In this document: positions 1-7,663 of the stretch, in pieces
Position numbering within the stretch: position 1 is the stretch's first letter
Layout: each line of letters opens with the position of its first letter
From: an uncultured Collinsella sp.
GTDB lineage: Bacteria > Actinomycetota > Coriobacteriia > Coriobacteriales > Coriobacteriaceae
Direction: 5' to 3'
Length of the DNA stretch: 64,000 nucleotides
Assembly (NCBI GenBank): GCA_958450865.1
Contig: CAUDNY010000003.1
Span: 124,001-188,000 of the forward strand
The notes under the pieces: generated by a model
What the model was told of the DNA's origin: nothing
What the model saw: the letters and a program-made list of their open reading frames with translations, nothing else
Database searches by the model: none
Position numbers and translations under genes: made by a program

Positions 1-1274
1 TCGACGAGAACCTCGTCATGGCTCTGCATGTCGCGTACCTTGACCTTGCCGGCGGCAAGCTCGTCGCCACCCAGGACCAGGATGAGCTTAGCGCCCACCT
101 TGTCGGCCTGCTTAAACTGAGCCTTGAGCGAACGGCCCTGATAGTCTGCCTCGGTCACGATGCCCGCGGCGCGAAGCTCCTGCGTAATGACAAAGACGTT
201 CTGGCGCAACTCCTTGCCGGCATTGGCGACGTAGACGCACGGGGCCTCATCGGCACCCAGGTCGCTGCCAAAGGCCTGCAGGGCCAGCAGGGCGCGCTCA
301 AAACCGACGGCGAAGCCGACGCCGGCCGTGGGCTTGCCGCCCTCGAGCTCGACCAAGCCGTCGTAGCGGCCGCCGCCACCGATGGAGCCGACGCCGGCAC
401 CGGGAGCCTCGACCTCAAAGACGGTGCGGGTGTAGTAGTCCAGACCACGCACCAGGGTGGGATCCTCGACATACTCGATACCGGCGGCATCCAGATAGCG
501 CTTGACCTGCTCGTAGTGCTCGCGGCACTCGTCGCACAGGTTGTCGCCCATCAGCGGCGCGTCGGCCATGATCTCGCGGCAGTGGTCGTTCTTGCAGTCG
601 AAGGCACGCAGCGGGTTGAGCTCGGCGCGCTCGCGGCACTCGTCACACATCTCGTCAGCGTGATCGAGGATAAACTGCTTGACCTGCTCGCGGTAAGTCG
701 GACGGCACTGAGCGTCGCCCATCGAGTTAATGAGCAAACGGAGCTTGGAAAGATCGAAGCCCAGGCGCTTGTAGAACTCCATGAGCATGATGATGCACTC
801 GGCGTCTGCCGCCGGATCGGGAGCGCCGAGCCACTCGATACCCACCTGGTGGAACTGACGCAGGCGGCCCTTCTGGGGACGCTCGCCGCGGAACATGGCC
901 TCGGCGTAGTAAGCCTTAAACGGCGTGGAGCCCTGGGGCACCAGGTTGTTCTCCACGACTGCGCGCACCACACCGGCCGTGCCCTCGGGACGAAGCGCCA
1001 GGCGCTGCTTGGGCTTGAGTTTTGTGTCGGTGCCCTCGGTAAAGACGCGCTCCAGGTTGGCGCCGCTAAAGACGCGGAACATCTCCTTGCGCACGACGTC
1101 GGTCGACTGGCCGATGCCGTGGACAAAGACGTCCACCTGCTCGATCGCGGGCGTCTCGATGGGTTTAAAACCAAACGGCTCGAACACGCCGGCAGCGATC
1201 TGCTGCATCTTTTGCCAAGCGCGCATCTCGGCGCCGATAAGGTCGCGGGTTCCCTCCGCCTTCTGTGCCTGCAT
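1..1274 (-). CDS. hisS: Histidyl-tRNA synthetase (C-terminus cut off by window edge)
   Basis: Class II aminoacyl-tRNA synthetase that charges tRNA-His with histidine in the cytosol. The reading frame stays open to base 1, so about 424 N-terminal codons are present and only the end of the anticodon-binding domain is missing. The start is the ATG at 1272-1274, giving MQAQKAEGTRDL. The HisRS signatures LVRGLDYYTRTVFE and GGGGRYDGL are present, followed by a Rossmann-like anticodon-binding region (LILVLGGDELAAGKVKVRD). A TATAAT-like box lies 25-30 bases upstream of the start on the minus strand, but I see no convincing -35. The gene follows a long inverted repeat that separates it from the MFS gene. 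Identification is secure. Confidence 0.96.
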   Translation of the reverse strand, partial: MQAQKAEGTRDLIGAEMRAWQKMQQIAAGVFEPFGFKPIETPAIEQVDVFVHGIGQSTDVVRKEMFRVFSGANLERVFTEGTDTKLKPKQRLALRPEGTAGVVRAVVENNLVPQGSTPFKAYYAEAMFRGERPQKGRLRQFHQVGIEWLGAPDPAADAECIIMLMEFYKRLGFDLSKLRLLINSMGDAQCRPTYREQVKQFILDHADEMCDECRERAELNPLRAFDCKNDHCREIMADAPLMGDNLCDECREHYEQVKRYLDAAGIEYVEDPTLVRGLDYYTRTVFEVEAPGAGVGSIGGGGRYDGLVELEGGKPTAGVGFAVGFERALLALQAFGSDLGADEAPCVYVANAGKELRQNVFVITQELRAAGIVTEADYQGRSLKAQFKQADKVGAKLILVLGGDELAAGKVKVRDMQSHDEVLV

Positions 1275-1339
1275 GGGCAAACACCTTTCTTTTGTATCGC
1301 GTCATAGGTAGTGGACATTATACGGCACAAAGCAGCAAC

Positions 1340-1399
1340 GCGGCGGCGTGTCTGACCGAACGAGGGTATGGGGACTCGTTCGGCCAGACACGCCGCCGC
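1340..1399. terminator. 25-bp inverted repeat between MFS gene and hisS, likely terminator
   Basis: The arms 1340-1364 and 1375-1399 pair over 25 bases with one G-U wobble around a 10-base loop. The hairpin lies just downstream of the MFS gene and upstream of hisS, both on the minus strand. There is no clear U-tract after it, so it may be a terminator, an mRNA-end stabiliser, or both. Confidence 0.6.
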
Positions 1400-1445
1400 G
1401 GTAGCCACGGACGAAGCGGACAAGCGGCAATGCGCTTTGGCCTAT

Positions 1446-2750
1446 CTACTCCCCCGCCACGCTCGCGCGCAGCTTGGCAGCGATGGGTTCGGACGCCAAC
1501 AGGAACACGAGCATAACCACGGAGCACACCAGGCACACGATCCAGGTGCTCGCAAAGGAGCCCGTAGCGTCGAACAGCACACCCGAGACGATAGCGCCCA
1601 CGGTGCCACCGACCATCTCGAGCGAGGTAATGGTGCCCGTGACCTTACCCAGGTCGGCCATGCCAAACTGCTTAGACGCAGCGATCGTGGGCGTAATGGT
1701 GCCCATGCACGTTCCGATACCAAAGCTAATGGCAGCCACGATGGGGCCGAGGTCGGTTGCGGGGAAGCACAGGGCGACGCAGGCGACGATGCACGCAACG
1801 GACCCCAACACATTGCCGAAACGCAGGCCAAATCGATCATAGATGGCGCCAAGGGAGATCTTGGCGATAACGACGGTAACCATGTAGGCCGAAAGCACGG
1901 TGCCTGCCCACATGGGGTCGTGGCCGCCCGTGACGATCTTGGTGCCGTTGACGGTGACGCTCGTCATATTCGTAACCTGGTTGGGCAGGATGGCGCCATT
2001 GACAAGGCCCATAAAGAGGAATGCCGCGACGAGCAGCCAGAATGCCGGGCTCTTCTTAATGCGCGACCAACCGACGCTGACCTCGGGGGCCGTATGCTCG
2101 TCCTTATCGCCCGCGGTGGAAACAGACGGATCGCCCGGGTTCTCGCCGAGCGGCTTCAGGCCAATCTCGGAAGGTTTGGTGCGGAAGGAATACGCCGTGA
2201 TGGGCAGCGCCGCCACAATGCAGACGGCGGCAAGCACCAAGAAGGCGGAACGCCAACCCACGCTCACGATCAGCGAGCTTACGATCGGCGAGAGAATGGC
2301 ACCGCCAAAGCCCGAGCCCGAAAGCGCAATGGAGATAGCAAGACCGCGCTTGGCCGTAAACCAGTTGGCAGTGACGAGGCTAATGAGCAGGCGGGTCGAG
2401 GCCACGGCGAAGCAGCCCGAGACGGCAAAGAGCACGTAGACCTGCCAAAGCTCGCCCACAAAGCTCATGCCGACAAGCACGGCAGAGGTGGCGATAACGG
2501 TGAGGGAGCCCAGGACGCGGCCGCTCACCTTATCGGCAACATGGCCGATCACAAGCGAACCCACAACGCTCACCACGGTGGAGATGGCATTGGAGATGTT
2601 GTACTGCGCAAGGGAAATGCCCAGGTCGCTGACGATCAACGGCTGGAACAGGCTCATGCAGTTGACGAAAATCGTGTAGCACGTGGCCATGATCACGAAG
2701 CCAGAGGCCACCACGAGCCAGCCGGGGAAGAACTTACGCTGCTGGGACAT
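1446..2750 (-). CDS. MFS transporter, OxlT/OFA-like
   Basis: A 434-residue major facilitator permease with about 12 hydrophobic spans, expected in the cytoplasmic membrane. The N-terminus FFPGWLVVASGFVIMATCYT, the motif-A-like loop GHVADKVSGRVLGS after TM2, and the central linker with SEIGLKP resemble the oxalate/formate antiporter (OFA) group, which moves small carboxylates. The substrate cannot be read from sequence. The start ATG at 2750 gives MSQQRKFFPGW and follows AAGGAGCAGT, a good ribosome site. An M20 amidohydrolase lies upstream on the same strand, separated by a long hairpin repeat, so the two could be linked metabolically (import of an amide product or substrate), but that is conjecture. 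Confidence 0.85.
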   Translation of the reverse strand: MSQQRKFFPGWLVVASGFVIMATCYTIFVNCMSLFQPLIVSDLGISLAQYNISNAISTVVSVVGSLVIGHVADKVSGRVLGSLTVIATSAVLVGMSFVGELWQVYVLFAVSGCFAVASTRLLISLVTANWFTAKRGLAISIALSGSGFGGAILSPIVSSLIVSVGWRSAFLVLAAVCIVAALPITAYSFRTKPSEIGLKPLGENPGDPSVSTAGDKDEHTAPEVSVGWSRIKKSPAFWLLVAAFLFMGLVNGAILPNQVTNMTSVTVNGTKIVTGGHDPMWAGTVLSAYMVTVVIAKISLGAIYDRFGLRFGNVLGSVACIVACVALCFPATDLGPIVAAISFGIGTCMGTITPTIAASKQFGMADLGKVTGTITSLEMVGGTVGAIVSGVLFDATGSFASTWIVCLVCSVVMLVFLLASEPIAAKLRASVAGE

Positions 2751-2790
2751 ACTGCTCCTTATTTAACAAACGAATAGCCGGCGCCGGGCG

Positions 2791-2880
2791 CCGGTAGTGC
2801 CCAAGATTGCCTTGAAAGACAAGGGCATAGGCCTTACGGCCATGCCCGCAGGCTTGAAAGGCAAGGTTGGGTGCTACCGG
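2791..2880. repeat. Long hairpin repeat, copy A (GA/GA mismatch family)
   Basis: A 90-base imperfect palindrome. The outer stem CCGGTAG/CTACCGG leads to TTGCCTT/AAGGCAA, then a symmetric two-base mismatch (GA opposite GA on the + strand), then AAG/CTT and the inner stem GGGCAT-A-GGCC/GGCC-ATGCCC. It spans the stop codon of the M20 gene and lies before the MFS gene. The same plan recurs at 10738-10837 and 60687-60773. Confidence 0.7.
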
Positions 2881-4172
2881 TGGTCGGCGATATAGCCCAA
2901 AGCGACGGCGGTATAGGCCGCGGCACCGAGCGGCAGCTCGGCATCGTTAAAGCGCGCCTTGGGATGGTGCTGGGCAAAATGCTCATCCGTATCGGTTACA
3001 GCGGCGCCCACGGTAAAGTACGCGCTCGGGATCTCGCTCGAGATAAGCGCAAAGTCCTCGCTCGCCATGGCGTGGAACAACGGCAGGAAGGCGGACTTGG
3101 GCAGCACCGCGCCCACGTAGCCAAGCGACGCCTGCGTCATATCGTCATCGAGTACGAGCGGGGGAACATCCGAGAGCGTCTCAATAGTCGCCGGCGTACG
3201 ATAGGTCGTGGCAACGCCTTTGACGACCTCCGCGATGCGGGCCTTGAGGTGCTCCATGAGCTCGACATCGAAGCCACGCAGCGTTCCCTCGAGCACACAA
3301 GTATCAGGGATGACATTTGCGGCCTGACCGCCGGCGAACTTGCCAACGGTAAGCGCGACCTCCTTGGCCGCCGGCACTTCGCGAGCGATAAGCTCCTGAA
3401 GTGCCAGATGCACGTGCACACCCGCCGTAATGGGGTCGATGCAGATCTCGGGGCTCGAGCCATGACCGCCCTTGCCCTGCAGCGTGATGCGGAAACCGTA
3501 CACGCCCGAGAGCGCCGGACTGCCGTAAAGCACCAGGCCAAGCGGCGACTGGCTATTGACATGCATGGCAAAGGCGACCTGAGGGCGCGGGTTCTGCAGC
3601 AGACCGTCGGCGATGGCGGCGCGGGCACCCTCAAAGGTTTCCTCGCCCGGCTGAAACAGCAGCTTAACCGTGGCATTGGCATCGACAAGCTCGGCCTCGC
3701 GAGCCTTGAGCAGGCGGGCGGCACCAAGCAGGGCCGTCGCATGCATATCGTGGCCGCAAGCATGCATGCAGCCGTTGACAGAGGCGAAAGGCTCGCCCGA
3801 CTCTTCCGCGACGGGAAGGGCATCCATGTCACCGCGCAGCATGATGACCGTGCCGGCCTGATCGTCCGTGCACGTACCGTTGCCCTGGGCCGCCACGGCC
3901 GCACCGGCACCGATGAGGCCCACAACACAGGAGCCGTCGACGAGTGTGGCAAACGGGATGCCCATCTCGATCAGCCGTGCCTGGATATACGCAGAGGTTT
4001 GCGGAAGGCGATTACCCAACTCGGGCGTCTGGTGCAGGTCGTGGCGCCACGCAGCAAGCTTGTCTGCAAAAGCTTGAGCCTCGGCAACAAGACCGTCACC
4101 GATAGCGGCTTGCGCTGCCTGGGTGGCCTTGGGCGCTGGTTGCGGTTGAAAATCGGACTGAGCTGGTGCCAT
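2874..4172 (-). CDS. M20-family amidohydrolase (metal-dependent deacylase/aminoacylase-like)
   Basis: A 432-residue cytosolic protein of the M20D group, which includes hippurate, N-acetyl-amino-acid and indole-acetyl-amino-acid hydrolases and uses a dinuclear metal site. Visible motifs are WRHDLHQTPELG near residue 42, GDMDALPV, the metal-binding HACGHDMHATALLGAARL, FQPGEE with the catalytic glutamate, and GKGGHGSSPE in the dimerisation lid. The start ATG gives MAPAQSDFQPQ, with a ~35-residue Pro/Gln/Ala-rich leader that is not an obvious signal peptide. The TAG stop lies inside a long hairpin repeat. It is probably monocistronic, or read on into the MFS gene if the hairpin is leaky. The exact acyl substrate is unknown. 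Confidence 0.88.
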   Translation of the reverse strand: MAPAQSDFQPQPAPKATQAAQAAIGDGLVAEAQAFADKLAAWRHDLHQTPELGNRLPQTSAYIQARLIEMGIPFATLVDGSCVVGLIGAGAAVAAQGNGTCTDDQAGTVIMLRGDMDALPVAEESGEPFASVNGCMHACGHDMHATALLGAARLLKAREAELVDANATVKLLFQPGEETFEGARAAIADGLLQNPRPQVAFAMHVNSQSPLGLVLYGSPALSGVYGFRITLQGKGGHGSSPEICIDPITAGVHVHLALQELIAREVPAAKEVALTVGKFAGGQAANVIPDTCVLEGTLRGFDVELMEHLKARIAEVVKGVATTYRTPATIETLSDVPPLVLDDDMTQASLGYVGAVLPKSAFLPLFHAMASEDFALISSEIPSAYFTVGAAVTDTDEHFAQHHPKARFNDAELPLGAAAYTAVALGYIADHR

Positions 4173-4250
4173 AGATGCCCTCCAGTATTATTTGTGCAGC
4201 AAACACTTTGATAGTCTAAAGTGCAAGGCATAACTGTAAGGGCGTTACAT

Positions 4251-4278
4251 AAAAAACGCCGCCCCAGGAGGGCGGCGC
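4251..4278 (-). terminator. Rho-independent terminator of the EamA transporter gene
   Basis: On the minus strand, GCCGCCC-TCCT-GGGGCGGC is followed directly by GTTTTTT. It lies between the end of the transporter gene at 4301 and the start of the amidohydrolase, as expected for a strong intrinsic terminator. Confidence 0.9.
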
Positions 4279-4300
4279 AACAAGTTGTTTACAATTGCGC

Positions 4301-5272
4301 TCAATTATTTCGGCGCAAAAAATCGAAATGTGTCTCGCTCAAGATGATCGACAAGAAGATGAGGACGAAGCCGGCGAGCAGACGCGAAGTGAGCGCCTCC
4401 CCCATCAGCAGCACCGAAAACAACACGCCCGAGGGGGACTCCATCGATAGGAGCAATGAGCCCGTCGAGGCCGGGACGTGCGCCAAGCCGACGTTTTGGA
4501 TGAGCAGCGCCACGCACGTGCAGCCCACCGAGAGAAAGGCCATCACGCCGATAAAGCTCGGCGTCCACACGGACGTGGGCGCTTGGGTCTCGAACAACAG
4601 CGACGAGATAAGGCTCAAGACGCCATTGCCCACAAACATCCAAAACGTAATGACGTTGATATCCATTTTGCGACCGTACTTGGCGGTCACCGCCATCTGG
4701 ATGGCAAAGAAAACCGCACCGCCCAGCGTGATGGCATCACCGATGTTGAACTCGACGCTATCGAGCGCCACCAGGCCAATGCCCGCCAGGCAGAGCAATG
4801 CGGCGCCCAAGTTGTAACGAGTGAGCTTTTCGCCGCTTAGGAAATAGCTCGCGAACGGGACCAAAATGCAATAGGTGCCCGTCAAAAAAGCATTCTTGCC
4901 CGCCGTAGTATATGCCAGACCGACCGTCTGCAAGGCATAGGCTGCCCACATGAGCGCGCCCATGCTCAGACCAACAATCAGATTGCGAGCGTTAAGGTGG
5001 GCGGCGATGCGCTTGCGAAAGATAACAAGCATGACCAGCGCCGCAGGAAGAAAACGAATATAGAGCAGTTCGAACACCGGAATGGTGTCGAGCGCGTCCT
5101 TCATAGTGGTAAAGGAGTAGCCCCAGATAATCGCCACCGAAAGCAGTAGAACTTTCCAGAACAACGGCGAACGAGCACCAGCACCACGGAAGGTGCCGCC
5201 CGCGCCCAGGTCCTCGCGAGCAACAGGGCTATCGGGCAAGTTTTCGATTTCGTTGGCAGCGTATTGGGCCAT
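4301..5272 (-). CDS. EamA/DMT-superfamily permease
   Basis: A 323-residue integral membrane protein with ten predicted spans in two EamA halves, about residues 40-170 and 185-315, typical of drug/metabolite exporters. The motifs IIWGYSFTTMKDAL in the first helix and PSGVLFSVLLMGEALTSRLLAGFVLI in the second repeat are characteristic. The reading frame could begin at a GTG at 5287, but the ATG at 5272 (MAQYAANEIE) is preferred because GCGAGGATGTTCC places GAGG at a normal distance. A ~35-residue soluble N-terminal segment precedes TM1. The gene ends before a strong terminator and appears to be a single-gene unit. The substrate is unknown. Confidence 0.85.
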   Translation of the reverse strand: MAQYAANEIENLPDSPVAREDLGAGGTFRGAGARSPLFWKVLLLSVAIIWGYSFTTMKDALDTIPVFELLYIRFLPAALVMLVIFRKRIAAHLNARNLIVGLSMGALMWAAYALQTVGLAYTTAGKNAFLTGTYCILVPFASYFLSGEKLTRYNLGAALLCLAGIGLVALDSVEFNIGDAITLGGAVFFAIQMAVTAKYGRKMDINVITFWMFVGNGVLSLISSLLFETQAPTSVWTPSFIGVMAFLSVGCTCVALLIQNVGLAHVPASTGSLLLSMESPSGVLFSVLLMGEALTSRLLAGFVLIFLSIILSETHFDFLRRNN

Positions 5273-5341
5273 GGAACATCCTCGCACTCAATCTGGGCGT
5301 GGTGTCCGCACGCATATGGCTGCGTGCCGCCTCATGGTCAA

Positions 5342-5378
5342 ATAAAAACGGAGCGCACCGGACCCCCGGCACGCCCCG
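5342..5378 (-). terminator. Rho-independent terminator downstream of the YhgE/Pip pair
   Basis: The minus-strand stem GGGGCGTGCCGG/CCGGTGCGCTCC with a short G-rich loop is followed by GTTTTTATTTG. It lies about 95 bases after the stop of the 729-residue membrane protein and before the EamA gene. Confidence 0.8.
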
Positions 5379-5473
5379 CTACTGTAACAACAACCAAGCA
5401 ACCCGTGCAATTCACTACGCTAAAGCATCGGGTTGGAAGGCCTCGATGTTCCGACGGCGTTTACGTCGCTGCA

Positions 5474-7663
5474 TTAAATCAATTTGGTTGACTCCAGCTT
5501 TTCGATGATCCAGTCGTTGGCTTTGATAACCGGGCGGCGGAAGACGACGCCCAGGGCCAGCGACGGAATCAGGTAGCTCGCCAAGATACCCAGCTCAATC
5601 CAGTACTCCATATGGTAGGCACCGGCCATGGCGGCGTGCATGGCGTTGATGCCGTGGGTAAACGGCAGGAACGGATAGATCGCCTGGAACACGGGACCGG
5701 TCATCTCGATGGGGAACGTACCGCCCGAACCGCCGACCTGCATGACCAGCAGCACGACGGCGAGGGCCTTGCCGATATCTCCAAACGAAACCGTGAGCGT
5801 GTAGACGATATTGGAGAACACGAGGCTCGCGACCCAGCCGGCAAGCACAAACTGCAGGGGGTTGTCGCACTGGATGCCAAAGAACAGAATGTCGCCCGCG
5901 CACACGAGCGTTGCCTGCAGCAAGGCCAGACCGCCAAAGAACAGATAACGGCCCAGGTAGATCTCGTGCAGGCGCACGGGGATGAGTTCGTTGATGAGCT
6001 CATCGTCAACCGAGACCTTCATCATGGCCGCCAGAACAATCGAGCCCACCCACAGCGACAAAATCGTGTAGAACGGCGCCATGGCCGAGCCGTAGTTGCG
6101 GATCGGATAGACCGGCTTGCGATCGAGCGCAACGGGGCCGGAAAGCGACACGGCGAGGCCATCGGGGTCGTTGCCGATCATCGTCTTGATCGTGGCCAGA
6201 TCGTCCGACATAAGGGCACCGTCGAGCTCGTCCTTGAACGCGCTAATCTTGTCCGATGCCTCACCCAGCTGATCGGAAGCCTTGTTGACGAGCCTTGCAG
6301 CCTTGGAGAGACCCTTCGCGAGCGAACCAGAGGCGTCGGTCAGACCGCTCACGGCGCCATCTAGGTCACCCGAGATACCGTTCAGGGAATCCAGAACGCC
6401 CGAAATGGTCTTCTTGAGCTCCTTGGCCTTAACCGAGAACGTAGAATCGTAGTCGGACTTGGCACCCGAGATACCCGCCTTGGCATCGGCGATGGCCTGG
6501 TCGACCTCGGCACGCGAGCTGTTGACCTCGGCCATGCTGTTCGTGAGCGACGTCGCGATGTTCGTCAGCTCATTGGCATTGTTGCGGTACTCCGCCGCGG
6601 TTTTGTCAAGCTCAGCAGCCGCGTCCTCAAGCCCTGCCTTGAGCTTATCGTTACTCACCTGGCCAGCAAGACTACGGAGCTCATTCGCCGTGGCATCAAT
6701 CTCGTCGGCACGGTTCTTGAGTGACGCTGCGCCATCGTTGAGCTGACGCACCGTAAGATTGACATGCAGGTTTGCAGCGTCGAATGCCTTTGCGAGCTCG
6801 GTAGAAACGTTATCGAACGAACCTGCGCTCCCATCAATAGCGGCATCGATCGCATCGCTGGCGGACTTGAGCGCTTGCTCGGAATCGGCAATACCGCTCT
6901 CGGCATGCTGCATGAGCTGCTTCACCGACTCCTCGGTCGATCCGGACTGTTTGAGCATGCCGCCCGCCGATGTCAGTGAATCGGACGTAGAACTCAAAAT
7001 GCCCGCAAGCGACGTTGCACTGGCCTGAACGTCCTGCAGGTCCTGGACCGAATCGCCCAGCGTCGAGGACAGATTGGCGATAAAGTTGCTCACCTGGTCG
7101 GTGCTCATATAGTCGAGCAGGCTGGACACGGTCTTAAGGCCGATGGTCGTGATGGTCTTGGTAAAGGTCTCGTTGACCTGACTCTGGACGGCGCTCGAAC
7201 CCTTTTCAGTCACGATCTGCGCGATGGCGTTGGCCTTCTGATTCTCATAGAACTCGATATCGGCGTGCTTCACCTCGGTCGAGAAAAGCGTCATCATGTC
7301 GGCGCTAAACGTTTTAGGGATAACGACGGCAGCGTAGTACGCGCCCGACTTAACGCCCTCAATCGCCTTATCGCGGTCGTTGAGGACGACCCAGTCGAAG
7401 TTCTCGTTGCCGCGCAGGGTGGAGGTTACGTTTTCGCCCACGTTGACCTCGACGGGAATCAGATCGCTCTCGTAGCCCTCGTCGGTGTTGACCACGGCGA
7501 TCTTGAGATTGCCGGTGTTGCCATACGGATCCCAGCTTCCGGCGATGTTAAACCACGCGTACAGGCACGGCACGATAATGAGACCCATCACGACAATCAA
7601 GCCAATCACGGAGCGAGACACGTTTTGGACATCGCGCTTAAACAGGTGCAGGATGTTTTTCAT
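5474..7663 (-). CDS. YhgE/Pip-domain membrane protein (729 aa), second of a tandem pair
   Basis: A large membrane protein of the YhgE/Pip (phage infection protein) family, related to ABC-2-type permeases. An N-terminal helix at about residues 20-42 precedes the conserved YAWFNIAGSWDPYGNTGNLKIAVVN, then a long extracytoplasmic region (about 60-510) rich in coiled-coil-like Ala/Ser/Asp heptads. The C-terminal membrane block (about 530-715) has five or six helices and the conserved FPIEMTGPVFQAIYPFLPFTHGINAMH. It begins ATGAAAAACATCC; the preceding gene's TAA stop abuts this ATG, and its ribosome site GGAGGTGAGG lies inside the upstream gene, so the two are translationally coupled. Family roles include phage receptor activity and export-related functions; the function here is unknown. 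Confidence 0.88.
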   Translation of the reverse strand: MKNILHLFKRDVQNVSRSVIGLIVVMGLIIVPCLYAWFNIAGSWDPYGNTGNLKIAVVNTDEGYESDLIPVEVNVGENVTSTLRGNENFDWVVLNDRDKAIEGVKSGAYYAAVVIPKTFSADMMTLFSTEVKHADIEFYENQKANAIAQIVTEKGSSAVQSQVNETFTKTITTIGLKTVSSLLDYMSTDQVSNFIANLSSTLGDSVQDLQDVQASATSLAGILSSTSDSLTSAGGMLKQSGSTEESVKQLMQHAESGIADSEQALKSASDAIDAAIDGSAGSFDNVSTELAKAFDAANLHVNLTVRQLNDGAASLKNRADEIDATANELRSLAGQVSNDKLKAGLEDAAAELDKTAAEYRNNANELTNIATSLTNSMAEVNSSRAEVDQAIADAKAGISGAKSDYDSTFSVKAKELKKTISGVLDSLNGISGDLDGAVSGLTDASGSLAKGLSKAARLVNKASDQLGEASDKISAFKDELDGALMSDDLATIKTMIGNDPDGLAVSLSGPVALDRKPVYPIRNYGSAMAPFYTILSLWVGSIVLAAMMKVSVDDELINELIPVRLHEIYLGRYLFFGGLALLQATLVCAGDILFFGIQCDNPLQFVLAGWVASLVFSNIVYTLTVSFGDIGKALAVVLLVMQVGGSGGTFPIEMTGPVFQAIYPFLPFTHGINAMHAAMAGAYHMEYWIELGILASYLIPSLALGVVFRRPVIKANDWIIEKLESTKLI

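Noticed and set aside
18..1307. Long plus-strand open frame opposite hisS, and similar long frames opposite metG/rsmI (33237-35699) and pheT (58217-60709)
   Set aside because: They are antisense shadows produced by high-GC codon bias; the opposite strand carries clear synthetase motifs and ribosome sites, and these frames have biased, low-complexity composition.
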